Part shown: positions 20,521 through 28,688 of the stretch, in pieces
Layout of the letters: the number at the start of each line of letters is the position of its first letter
Numbering within the stretch: position 1 is the first letter of the stretch
Source of the DNA: Alloscardovia theropitheci
GTDB taxonomy: Bacteria; Actinomycetota; Actinomycetes; Actinomycetales; Bifidobacteriaceae
Assembly: GCF_004332295.1 (NCBI RefSeq)
Contig: NZ_RXLP01000027.1
Location: forward strand, 1 to 64,000
Direction of reading: 5' to 3'
DNA: 64,000 nt
Position numbers and translations under genes: made by a program
Notes under the pieces: model-generated
What the model saw: only the letters and a program-made list of their open reading frames with translations
Database searches by the model: none
Told to the model about the DNA's origin: nothing

Positions 20521-22938
20521 TTACTCAATAATTTTCTCGAAAATCGCTAATGTATATGCGTCAATGATTGATTCTTTTTCGATACGAAGCGCATTATTTG
20601 AAATCACAAGATGCGATCCAGGGAAATCTTTAAGAACGTTATGTGCTGGAATGCTCACAGTTGTAGCGATGATTCGATAACGCTTGTCATCACCTGTAAT
20701 ATCGAAACCGAGGATACCCGTGTCTGGCATAGCCGACCACACATAGACATGCTCACGGATCTGCTCATAGCTATCGTATGCAAACATATCATCTGTGGTT
20801 TTTAGTGTAATAAGTGAGCGAACAAAATCGACAGTCTCTCGATGTAATGAGATATTATCCCAGTTCACACGATTCACCGCATCTGGTGCATTATAACTAT
20901 TCATCGCTCGCAAAGTATCGGCGACTGTAATTTCTCCGTCTTCACCTGTCGGATGTAATTTCGTGCGCAAGAACTCTTGTCCCAATTGCATAAAACACAT
21001 TCCTTGCATTACAAAATTCAATCCGTTCGCGAGTTCAATCCGTTCGATATGCGTCAATTCATCATCATCTGACTGAAGCTGAATCAGCAAATCATTCAGG
21101 TTGAAATTATCATGCGCTTCAATATAGTTGAGCACTTGTCGCGGAGAATCATATGGGTTTAGTTCATCGCTTCCCAAAACTGCCTTAGCAAGTATACTCT
21201 CCGTTGGCTCATGTGATACAAAGCCATTTTTGAGGTTACCGTAAACTTCTGCGCCTTTAATGGCATCACGAACATTATCATTAAAGAAACCTATACGTGG
21301 CATAAGCGCAGCATTATTTTTCTTTGCTTTATCATTGGCGCAAAGCTTAGAACCCATGTCCCATCCTTCTCCATACATAAGAATATGAGGATCAAGACTA
21401 TCAAGGCTTTCACGAATACAATTCATTGTTTCAACATCGTGCAGCCCCATGAGATCAAAGCGGAAACCGTCTACATTGAATTCTTGCGCCCAATACATCA
21501 CGGAATCAATAATGTATTTGCGGCACATTTCTTTTTCACTTGCTGTCTCGTTCCCGCATCCAGAACCGTCCGCGAAAGAGCCATCAGCGTTCATACGGTA
21601 AAAATAGTCAGGAACCGTGAGTTGGAATGGATGTGTTACGCTCGAATATGTATGGTTATAGACGACGTCAAGAATGACACCGATTCCGCTGTTATGATAT
21701 TCCTGAATCATATGCTTGAGTTCAAGAATTGCAGATACAGGATCTTCATCGTTCGAGCTATAACTCATTTCAGGCACGTTGTAATGTGTAGGATCATACC
21801 CCCAGTTGTATTGCAAATGACCCACACGATTATAATGATGGTAATGGCTTGCCACAGGCTGAAGTTGTACGTAATTCATGCCTTGCTTCTCTAGATAATC
21901 AAAACATGTGCTCAAGCCATCAATATTCTTCGTACCGCGTATGCACGCACCCTCATAGGTACCGCGAAGCCTGCGTGGCACACCAGAGCTTGGTGAAATT
22001 GAAAAATCACGGATATGCATTTCGCAGATAACGGCACTACATGGATTGTCTACTCTCCAGCTAGCATCATCCCCATGAGAAACTTCAAAGTCATCTGGTC
22101 TCATCTTTTCATCCGATAAGATGACAGAACGCTCACCACCAGCAGTTGTTGCACGAGAATACGGGTCGACACTGGTATGAATTACGCGCTCTTCTTCGGT
22201 ATTCGCGTTTTCCTCTCCGACTGAGTTCACAGCAGTAAAATCAAGACGATACATATAGGCTTTATCATGCAGATCGCCATCAACATGCGCAATCCACACA
22301 CCGTGATCATTTATTTCGTGGTGCTCAGGAGAATAATTTTCCCCTCGAACCATAGAGATAACTCGCTCAATTGGTGAGTCATTCGTTGAATTCTCAAATA
22401 TGACGAGTTCAACTGTATGAGCAGTTGGTGCCCACAATTTAAATTCTGTAGCTAATGGAGAGTACCGATATCCCAACCACCCAGAATATCCCCACTTTTT
22501 ATCAAACTCAGTACTACGTACCGCCATGTCGAAAGCGTGCTCATCATGGAATGCGTGTGCTGTGCTCGTTAACACTGCTTGCGATGAATAGTAGACAGTA
22601 TCATCGCCCTCTACAATCCACACATGTGTGTCGTTGTCACCTTGATAAAGTCTCACGCGGTATTCATGGGTTTTAAAAGTGAAATCATCATTTCGTATCA
22701 GTATATTTACTTCTTCAGCTTCAGTACCAAGAATGACAACGTCACGATTAGCGCTGTCAACGCGCGCAAATGATTTTTCTCGTGAAAAAATGATGGTCGA
22801 TTGAGACTCGCGACTACTTACTTGGACAAGAGGAAAATCTTCCCCCTCGCAATTATCGAGCCAAAACCATACACTTCGGTTATCGTATATACCGTTAGCG
22901 CTGTGAAAATGCACTACAAGCTTATGCTTGTCTGTCAC
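20521..22938 (-). CDS. pulA: Type I pullulanase (glycogen debranching)
   Basis: Hydrolyses alpha-1,6 bonds of pullulan, limit dextrins or glycogen. The 805 residues show an N-terminal starch-binding-like domain (about 1-110), a CBM48-like module (about 150-260), then the GH13_14 barrel with the type I signature YNWGYDPTHY, nucleophile motif GFRFDLMG, acid/base YGEGWDMG and EAHDNFNL. No signal peptide or sortase motif is present, so it acts inside the cell on stored glucan. GTG at 22938 is the start, with GGAGG five bases upstream. It is the first gene of the glycogen cluster, so the operon promoter should lie in the 420 bp upstream. Confidence 0.93.
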   Translation of the reverse strand: MTDKHKLVVHFHSANGIYDNRSVWFWLDNCEGEDFPLVQVSSRESQSTIIFSREKSFARVDSANRDVVILGTEAEEVNILIRNDDFTFKTHEYRVRLYQGDNDTHVWIVEGDDTVYYSSQAVLTSTAHAFHDEHAFDMAVRSTEFDKKWGYSGWLGYRYSPLATEFKLWAPTAHTVELVIFENSTNDSPIERVISMVRGENYSPEHHEINDHGVWIAHVDGDLHDKAYMYRLDFTAVNSVGEENANTEEERVIHTSVDPYSRATTAGGERSVILSDEKMRPDDFEVSHGDDASWRVDNPCSAVICEMHIRDFSISPSSGVPRRLRGTYEGACIRGTKNIDGLSTCFDYLEKQGMNYVQLQPVASHYHHYNRVGHLQYNWGYDPTHYNVPEMSYSSNDEDPVSAILELKHMIQEYHNSGIGVILDVVYNHTYSSVTHPFQLTVPDYFYRMNADGSFADGSGCGNETASEKEMCRKYIIDSVMYWAQEFNVDGFRFDLMGLHDVETMNCIRESLDSLDPHILMYGEGWDMGSKLCANDKAKKNNAALMPRIGFFNDNVRDAIKGAEVYGNLKNGFVSHEPTESILAKAVLGSDELNPYDSPRQVLNYIEAHDNFNLNDLLIQLQSDDDELTHIERIELANGLNFVMQGMCFMQLGQEFLRTKLHPTGEDGEITVADTLRAMNSYNAPDAVNRVNWDNISLHRETVDFVRSLITLKTTDDMFAYDSYEQIREHVYVWSAMPDTGILGFDITGDDKRYRIIATTVSIPAHNVLKDFPGSHLVISNNALRIEKESIIDAYTLAIFEKIIE

Positions 22939-23068
22939 GATGGCCTCCGAAGTTTAATCTATATCCTTGTTCTTTTGTCGCCTAGACTGTATGGGAATCG
23001 TCGTTTGTATTGCAATTCTATTATTGTAAAAAATATCTACATTTCTTACTTCAATTATCGCATTATTT

Positions 23069-23083
23069 ATTGTGATACACAAT
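23069..23083. promoter_or_regulatory. Palindromic operator candidate upstream of pulA
   Basis: ATTGTGATACACAAT is a perfect 6-3-6 inverted repeat, 130 bp upstream of the pulA start and directly followed by TGTTAGC. The length and symmetry fit a dimeric repressor site. The regulator is unknown; LacI- or ROK-type sugar regulators are reasonable guesses. Confidence 0.4.
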
Positions 23084-23115
23084 TGTTAGCAGGACTATCT
23101 ATCGGAGCATGCTAT

Positions 23116-23141
23116 ACTGCCCAACATAACTGCCCAACATA
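23116..23141. repeat. Exact 13-bp tandem duplication
   Basis: ACTGCCCAACATA occurs twice head to tail (23116-23128 and 23129-23141) in the pulA upstream region. Copy-number change by slippage is possible; no function is known. Confidence 0.85.
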
Positions 23142-23230
23142 CTCGCACCGCAATTGCTGTCTATTCCTCCACCTGCGGTGCAGTCGACGTGTACACGCCT
23201 CAATCAGAACAGATAACTTACCACTAGCAT

Positions 23231-23272
23231 GGATAAAGCGCAACATAACGCAAAGTATGTCACGCTTTATCC
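23231..23272. other. Two-part hairpin between ychF and pulA
   Basis: Outer arms of 10 bp (23231-23240 with 23263-23272), a symmetrical 2x2 internal loop, then 5 bp (23043-offset arms at 23243-23247 and 23256-23260) and an 8-nt loop. No T-tract follows on either strand. It could be the 3' end structure of ychF mRNA or a DNA-level regulatory element. Confidence 0.45.
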
Positions 23273-23357
23273 GTGTGCTGAGCGTTCGTCAGAGCGTACT
23301 CGTATCCTCACATCCATAAACATCCAACAAAATCATTGGACGTTATCACTGTGCTGA

Positions 23358-24443
23358 TCAGACGTTGAACTTAAATTCGACGATGTCGCCGTCTTGCATC
23401 ACGTAGTCTTTTCCTTCAAGGCGCATCTTTCCTTCTTCCTTGACCTTGGCATATGAACCCGCACTCACGAGGTCATCGAAAGATACGATTGCGGCTTTAA
23501 TGAAGCCACGTTCGAAATCAGAGTGAATTACACCCGCTGCCTGCGGAGCAGTCCAACCCTTATGAATAGTCCATGCACGAACTTCTTTTTCACCTGCAGT
23601 AAGATACGTTTGCAAACCGAGAGTATCAAAACCTACACGTGCTAATTGGTCAAGGCCTGATTCGGAAAGTCCTGCGTCTGCAAGCATTTCACGAGCATCA
23701 TCTTCATCCAGTTCAGTTAAGTCAGATTCAAACTGTGCATTCAAGAAAATTGCCTGAGCTGGGGCTACCATGTCAGATAGCTTTGCTTTAAGACCTTCAT
23801 CATTGAGTTCATCGTCATCCATATTAAATACATAAATGAATGGCTTTGCAGTAAGAAGTTGAAGCTCTCGAATTTCAGCAGGATCTATACGCCCAGCTTT
23901 CGCAGCTTGATCAATTGTTAATCCTTCTTCGAGTACAGCTTGTGCTTTCTTAACCTCTTCAAGATATTCAGGCTTAATTTTCTTTCCGCGTAAATCCTTC
24001 TCAAGACGTGGAATTGCATTTTCAATTGTTTGCAAATCTGCGAGGATAAGCTCTGTATTGATGGTTTCGATATCATCCGTAGGATCTACTTTGCCATTAA
24101 CATGAACGATATCGTCGTCGCTAAATACACGCGTTACTTCGCAAATAGCGTCTGCTTCACGAATATTTGCAAGGAATTGATTACCCAAACCTTCGCCTTC
24201 GGAAGCACCCTTAACAATTCCAGCAATGTCAACGAAAGTCACCGTTGCAGGAACGAGTTTCGTTGTATTCACAATAGGAGCAAGAGCTGCTAAACGTGAA
24301 TCAGGAAGTGGGACGATACCAGTGTTTGGTTCAATAGTTGCGAAAGGATAATTTTCCGCAAGAACGTTGTTACGAGTAAGTGCGTTAAACAGTGTGGACT
24401 TTCCTACGTTTGGAAGTCCTACGATACCAATTGTCAAAGCCAT
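23358..24443 (-). CDS. ychF: Redox-regulated ATPase YchF (Obg-like)
   Basis: Ribosome-associated P-loop protein of the OLA1/YchF family that prefers ATP over GTP. The canonical N-terminus [23 protein letters not shown] begins at ATG 24443, although the frame opens 12 codons earlier. The G4 motif is changed to NMDDDE instead of NKxD, as the family requires. A coiled-coil insertion spans about 130-200, and the C-terminal TGS domain (about 275-360) ends in VEFKFNV. It lies 10 bp after proC on the same strand, so the two are probably cotranscribed. Length 361 residues is normal. Confidence 0.97.
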   Translation of the reverse strand: MALTIGIVGLPNVGKSTLFNALTRNNVLAENYPFATIEPNTGIVPLPDSRLAALAPIVNTTKLVPATVTFVDIAGIVKGASEGEGLGNQFLANIREADAICEVTRVFSDDDIVHVNGKVDPTDDIETINTELILADLQTIENAIPRLEKDLRGKKIKPEYLEEVKKAQAVLEEGLTIDQAAKAGRIDPAEIRELQLLTAKPFIYVFNMDDDELNDEGLKAKLSDMVAPAQAIFLNAQFESDLTELDEDDAREMLADAGLSESGLDQLARVGFDTLGLQTYLTAGEKEVRAWTIHKGWTAPQAAGVIHSDFERGFIKAAIVSFDDLVSAGSYAKVKEEGKMRLEGKDYVMQDGDIVEFKFNV

Positions 24444-24453
24444 GTTTGTTATC

Positions 24454-25248
24454 CTACCTAGAGCCCTCAACTGCATCAATTGCAGTGATAATACTACCTC
24501 TAAAACCTGTCTGTTCCAAAGATGCTACGCCTTGAATGGTTGTGCCACCAGGCGAGCATACTGCATCCCTTATTTGAGCTGGGATAAGACCTGTTTCTAA
24601 CTGCAAAGCACCAGTACCCTGAATCATTGCCGATGCCAGCCTATATGCACTAGCTCGCGTGAGCCCGTGCTTCACGCCAGCATCTGCAAGCGCGTCGATA
24701 AACATTGCAGCATAAGCCGGCCCGCAGCCTGCAAGGGTGCCAGCGACAGAAAGATGTTCAGAGTCCACAAACTCAAGAGTTGCAATTGGATCAAATAATT
24801 CGTGAACTATGGAAAGCTGCTCGTCGGTCAAAGTATGAGCCGACTCAGCAACCACAATTCCCTGAGCTACTGAAATCGGAGTATTAGGAATCGTAGATAT
24901 ATGATGAGCCTGAGAAGGTAGAATTTTATTCCAGAAATCATTCAACCGTCCAGCAGCTAATGAAATCACGAGCTTGTCGGACCAATCAATATCATCGACA
25001 AATTGTGCAAAGATAGATTCAATTTGATATGGCTTTACAGCTACGATAATTATGTCTGAATCTTCGACCACTTGCTTTGGAGTTTTACAAGCCTCTACAG
25101 ATCTTTTTTCTACTTTCTCAACTAGCGCATCATAATGCGCTGCGCACGCGACGATACGACTTTCAACTTCTTTCTGTGCTAATCGCCAACCGTCAACGAT
25201 TGCGGTTGCCATATTTCCAAATCCAATAAAACCAATAGTGTGAGCCAT
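24454..25248 (-). CDS. proC: Pyrroline-5-carboxylate reductase
   Basis: Last step of proline synthesis: reduces pyrroline-5-carboxylate with NAD(P)H. The 264-residue protein has the Rossmann motif GFIGFGNMATAIVDGW at the N-terminus and the C-terminal dimer domain with CGPAYAAMFIDALADAGV (about 170-187), plus the signature V(C)SPGGTTIQGV near 235. The ATG follows GGATAGGA. A TTGACA promoter overlapping a tandem repeat lies directly upstream. The upstream neighbour is a proline iminopeptidase, linking proline recovery from peptides with synthesis; proA, another step of the pathway, is in this window at 61.4 kb. Confidence 0.96.
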   Translation of the reverse strand: MAHTIGFIGFGNMATAIVDGWRLAQKEVESRIVACAAHYDALVEKVEKRSVEACKTPKQVVEDSDIIIVAVKPYQIESIFAQFVDDIDWSDKLVISLAAGRLNDFWNKILPSQAHHISTIPNTPISVAQGIVVAESAHTLTDEQLSIVHELFDPIATLEFVDSEHLSVAGTLAGCGPAYAAMFIDALADAGVKHGLTRASAYRLASAMIQGTGALQLETGLIPAQIRDAVCSPGGTTIQGVASLEQTGFRGSIITAIDAVEGSR

Positions 25249-25262
25249 TCCTATCCCCTATC

Positions 25263-25312
25263 TATCGCACAGTTATTATCGCACTGTTATTATCGAGCAG
25301 TTACTATCGTTG
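25263..25312 (-). repeat. 14-bp tandem repeat in the proC promoter
   Basis: Three full units (25263-25276, 25277-25290, 25291-25304) and a partial fourth, each beginning TATCG on the plus strand; units 1 and 2 differ at one base and unit 3 at a few. On the minus strand each unit presents GATAAT or GATAG near its end, duplicating a -10-like hexamer. Confidence 0.85.
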
Positions 25313-25316
25313 TCAA
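25289..25316 (-). promoter_or_regulatory. Candidate proC promoter
   Basis: On the minus strand a perfect TTGACA (25311-25316) is 16 bp from GATAAT (25289-25294), about 40 bp before the proC ATG. The spacer and -10 lie inside the 14-bp tandem repeat, so repeat-number change would alter spacing or leader length. Confidence 0.6.
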
Positions 25317-25342
25317 TGTGCGCACGATAAGAACTAACGATT

Positions 25343-26689
25343 TTACAGAAGCGATTCCAAATCTCCAAGACTCAGTGCTTCATCATATAAATGTTTGAAA
25401 ACATTTCCACTTCGAGCCCCATCATGTTCAAACTCGTTGGTTACCCACGCATGGGAATTACCAACACGCGATAAAGTATCAAGCTGAAGTCCAGAATCGA
25501 CGTACATATCATCGAAATAAACAGCTGCATGAACAGGAACTTCATTTCGAAGAAGCTGATCCACGTCGTATATCTTGCCCCACTGAGTATCTTGCATCAT
25601 AAGATCTACAGCTGGCTTAAAAGCATGAAGTGCACTGTCCTCTTCGAAGATTTCAGGAAGCGCAGCTTCACCGATGAACATAACTGGTCGTGCGGATTCA
25701 TCAAATTCTTTCGTCTCACGAAGTACGTGATGAGCTGCCCAATTAATAGGATTAATCTGTTCGTTTGCATAAATGAATTCTTGCAAAACCCAATATAATT
25801 CATCGCCATATGATGTTGTGCGCGAGAACAATTCCATAAGGAAACCATCAGATAATTCTTCACTATCAGGGCTAGTAAACGCTGTATCTACCGTCCAATG
25901 CATACGTTCGAAGCTTGGCTTCATACCAAAATCACCGCCAAGCATTTGCAAACGACGAACGCTAACAGGATCACCATTAGGCAAAGTCACATCCCCTTGC
26001 GCAATGATGTCAGCAATGCGCGAAAGTGTGGCTATATCATCTGGATAACGATCATAGTATTGCTGTGTTTTCTTCATCATGCGAGGAACCGTATGCTCGT
26101 ATACCTCACGAGCATTCATCGGGATGTGTGGAATACCGCCAGTTACAAAGCTCGCACTAATAGCCTGCGGGAAGGTAGACAAATACGCCATGGTTAAGAA
26201 ACCGCCATAGCTTTGACCTAAGGTTGCCCACTTTTGACCTTCGAATACAGTTGTGCGTAGGAATTCACAATCACGAATAATCGAATCGGCAAGAAAATCC
26301 TTCAAAAAGTCAGCATTCTCACGTGGAGAACCCCCACGTCGAGAAAGTGACGATGAGTCAACACGAGACGAACGCCCTGTGCCACGCTGATCAAAAAGAA
26401 CTACGCGAAAATGCTGTACTGCCTCTGCAAGCCAAGGGATGGAATCAGCACTCATCGGGCGTGGCCCCATTCCACCCGGACCGCCTTGCAAAAAGAGAAG
26501 CAACGGCAACTGACGGTGTACATTATTAGCTGCAGTAACTACACGATAGAAAAGCTGAATGTGTTCCCCTGTAAAACTACTAGAATCAGGCTGAGCTGCG
26601 CCTTCTTCCCATTGCCAATGCAATGGAACGTTAATCACATGATCTTCTACATTGAGACCCGGTACGTAATATCGTGAAATTTCAGTCAT
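25343..26689 (-). CDS. pip: Proline iminopeptidase-like alpha/beta hydrolase (S33 family)
   Basis: Removes N-terminal proline from peptides. The 448-residue protein has the oxyanion motif LQGGPGGMGPRP (about 66-77), LFDQRGTGRSS, the nucleophile elbow GQSYGGF (Ser near 170), and probable Asp and His of the triad in VYFDDMYVDSG and NEFEHDG near the C-terminus. A helical cap lies between, with a long insertion typical of the larger actinobacterial S33 enzymes. No signal peptide is seen. The ATG at 26689 has no ribosome-binding site but is preceded by TATACAT, so the mRNA may be leaderless. It lies upstream of proC on the same strand. Substrate range cannot be read from sequence. Confidence 0.85.
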   Translation of the reverse strand: MTEISRYYVPGLNVEDHVINVPLHWQWEEGAAQPDSSSFTGEHIQLFYRVVTAANNVHRQLPLLLFLQGGPGGMGPRPMSADSIPWLAEAVQHFRVVLFDQRGTGRSSRVDSSSLSRRGGSPRENADFLKDFLADSIIRDCEFLRTTVFEGQKWATLGQSYGGFLTMAYLSTFPQAISASFVTGGIPHIPMNAREVYEHTVPRMMKKTQQYYDRYPDDIATLSRIADIIAQGDVTLPNGDPVSVRRLQMLGGDFGMKPSFERMHWTVDTAFTSPDSEELSDGFLMELFSRTTSYGDELYWVLQEFIYANEQINPINWAAHHVLRETKEFDESARPVMFIGEAALPEIFEEDSALHAFKPAVDLMMQDTQWGKIYDVDQLLRNEVPVHAAVYFDDMYVDSGLQLDTLSRVGNSHAWVTNEFEHDGARSGNVFKHLYDEALSLGDLESLL

Positions 26690-26740
26690 ATGTATAGACT
26701 ATCGCAGAAGGCAGAACGACATCTTTACATGCATACGGTT

Positions 26741-27670
26741 TTATGAGAACTCCCCTGCAACCTCACGAAGTCCTCTAAAAAATTCATCCTCATTCATAAT
26801 GGATATTACAGCACCATCTTTTTGCAATTGTAGTGCCGATGCAATTTTCGCATAAGTACGCTCATCCGGAGTTGCGCAGACAAGCAAAAGCGTCGTTTGA
26901 GAGTTAACTGCACGAGTCACCGTACCACCTAATGATGTGATAAGAGATTCCACTTGCGTCCGAGAACCATAACTGAGCGTCCCACTAATGCACACTTTCG
27001 CACCGGTCAGGAATGCGACTTTGCGTGGGATATACGGCATTTTATAGTGCTTTCCACGGCTAATGCGAATATCTCGCGATTGTATATCCCTACGAAGCTG
27101 ACGAAGGTAGTGTGATTTTGCTCCATTTTTCGTTACATCACTAATCACATCTTGCCCGAACTCGTGGTTCAATTGTGCAAAAATTTTCCCGCATGCAACC
27201 GCATCAGCATAGGCATTATGGTGGTCGAATTCTTGGTCAGGAAAGTAGAAATCATACACTGATTCAAGACCAAACGAGTCTAAGCGATTTTTGAGTAGAT
27301 TACGTGATAGTTTGAGTGTGCAATGCCTGACATTTAGCCATGCTGGAAGATGATAAAACTGTGCAAGTTTATTAATTACTGATCCATCAAACGGCATATT
27401 ATGCGCTACGAGTGGTCGATCTAAGATAAATTCACTGATGTCTTCATATATATCAGCCCACGTTGGAGCATTTATCACATCGCGAGAATGAATTCCATGA
27501 ATCATCACATTTCGTGGCATAAATTCATTACATTGAGAAGGCGGCTTAATAAGTGAGTACCATGTATCAATAATATCCGCATGTTCGTTAAATTTTACGA
27601 GTCCGACTGAGCATGCTGATTCTCGGTACTGATTAGCCGTCTCAAAATCTAACGCCACAAATTCTTCCAT
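26741..27670 (-). CDS. DnaQ-like 3'-5' exonuclease with C-terminal BRCT domain
   Basis: A DEDDh exonuclease domain (about 1-165) carries VALDFETAN, HNMPFDGSVI and HHNAYADAVACG. It is followed by a BRCT domain (about 220-300; FLTGAKVCISGTL and LITSLGGTVTRAVN). This pairing is found in many Actinobacteria and is often annotated as DNA polymerase III epsilon-like, but it is not proof of a replicative role. The frame extends 17 codons further to a GTG at 27721; the ATG at 27670 was preferred because the exonuclease fold starts there, though its ribosome-binding site is weak. The 308-residue protein probably acts in DNA repair or RNA trimming. Confidence 0.85.
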   Translation of the reverse strand: MEEFVALDFETANQYRESACSVGLVKFNEHADIIDTWYSLIKPPSQCNEFMPRNVMIHGIHSRDVINAPTWADIYEDISEFILDRPLVAHNMPFDGSVINKLAQFYHLPAWLNVRHCTLKLSRNLLKNRLDSFGLESVYDFYFPDQEFDHHNAYADAVACGKIFAQLNHEFGQDVISDVTKNGAKSHYLRQLRRDIQSRDIRISRGKHYKMPYIPRKVAFLTGAKVCISGTLSYGSRTQVESLITSLGGTVTRAVNSQTTLLLVCATPDERTYAKIASALQLQKDGAVISIMNEDEFFRGLREVAGEFS

Positions 27671-27839
27671 AAACTCACAATGTACCACAGACCTGTTGTT
27701 TAATCTGCGAAGAGATATCACTTATTCGATGAAATTTAGCATGTAAAAGAATCAATCTGCCCCATGTTTTCTATCTCCACACGACATATCACTCTTTTGA
27801 GGGATATTCTCTCACAATGAAAACGGTTACATTATCATT

Positions 27840-28553
27840 GTGAGTGAAATTGATGAACGGCCCGCACGCATAGTAATTGCCGAAGATCAAGCGCTCATTA
27901 ATTACATGCTTACCCATCTGCTTAATGAGCAAAAGAACATCGACGTCGTAGCTCAAACTTTCAACGGTGCTGAAGCTCTTGAAGCAACTCGTTCATTGCA
28001 TCCCGATATTGTTCTTATGGATATACGAATGCCTTTTATGGACGGACTAGAAGCTACCCGTGCTATCAAAGATGAAATCAATGATGTAAATGTAGTCATC
28101 TTAACTACCTTCGATTCTCCGCGACATCGTTATTTTGCACGCGATTTTGGAGCAAGCGAATTCTTACTCAAAGATATTAGCCATGACGATCTTCTCCATA
28201 CGCTAGATGACGTGTATCATGCACCGTTTGGATCACCAAGTCGCACACTTACAGATAAAACGGTTCCTCATGATAAAAATTCCGATTCATATGAATTCGC
28301 TGAATTAACAGCTCGCGAGCGCGATGTCATTATCCAAGTTGCTGAAGGATATACGAACGAGCAAATTGCTAACACGCTGCATATTTCTATTGAAACTGTA
28401 AAAACACATATCAGACATATCCTCCCTAAGATTCATGCATCAAACCGTATGCAAATTATTTCTTTTGCTTATGAGAATGCACTCCTGTACAAGTACAATC
28501 CATATGAACCAGCGGCAACGTATTACGATGAACGAGGAACTGTAGCACGATAG
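27840..28553 (+). CDS. NarL/FixJ-family response regulator (orphan)
   Basis: Two-component regulator with a receiver domain (about 8-125: acidic pocket AED, phosphoacceptor Asp in IVLMDIRMP, Lys in FLLKDIS) and a LuxR-type helix-turn-helix (about 165-225: ELTARERDVI, EGYTNEQIANTLHISIETVKTH). All key residues are intact, so phosphorylation should be functional. No histidine kinase gene is adjacent, unlike most pairs. The GTG start has no Shine-Dalgarno sequence but follows an AT-rich stretch, suggesting a leaderless mRNA. A ROK regulator follows 135 bp downstream on the same strand; a functional link is possible but unproven. Confidence 0.9.
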   Translation: MSEIDERPARIVIAEDQALINYMLTHLLNEQKNIDVVAQTFNGAEALEATRSLHPDIVLMDIRMPFMDGLEATRAIKDEINDVNVVILTTFDSPRHRYFARDFGASEFLLKDISHDDLLHTLDDVYHAPFGSPSRTLTDKTVPHDKNSDSYEFAELTARERDVIIQVAEGYTNEQIANTLHISIETVKTHIRHILPKIHASNRMQIISFAYENALLYKYNPYEPAATYYDERGTVAR

Positions 28554-28601
28554 CATTGTGCGAAAAGTGTTTCGACCAAACGTTTCCGAGAGAAAACGAT
28601 G

Positions 28602-28623
28602 TTGAGACTTGAGCTTTGAGACT
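28602..28623 (+). promoter_or_regulatory. Direct repeat upstream of ROK regulator
   Basis: TTGAGACT occurs at 28602-28609 and 28616-28623, spaced 14 bp apart, 66 bp before the ROK gene. A nearby CAAACGTTTC block (28577-28586) has the AAACGTTT core common in LacI-family sites. These may be regulator sites; no experiment supports it here. Confidence 0.35.
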
Positions 28624-28688
28624 GGATACTTGTTATACCTCTCTAGCATGTTCTGTAAGTAGTACCGCTGTAACTGTAAAGTGCAAGT

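Larger units (their letters stand above)
22939..23357. promoter_or_regulatory. Control region upstream of the glycogen operon
   Basis: 420 bp between pulA and ychF with no convincing gene. It contains a 15-bp palindrome, a 13-bp tandem duplication and a two-part hairpin, each listed separately. The minus-strand promoter for pulA must lie here; several AT-rich hexamers are possible and I could not choose one. Confidence 0.5.

Noticed and set aside
22801-23319. Plus-strand frame of 172 codons upstream of ychF
   Set aside because: Part is antisense to pulA; the rest runs over the palindrome and tandem duplication. Cysteine/tyrosine-rich, no family, no ribosome-binding site.
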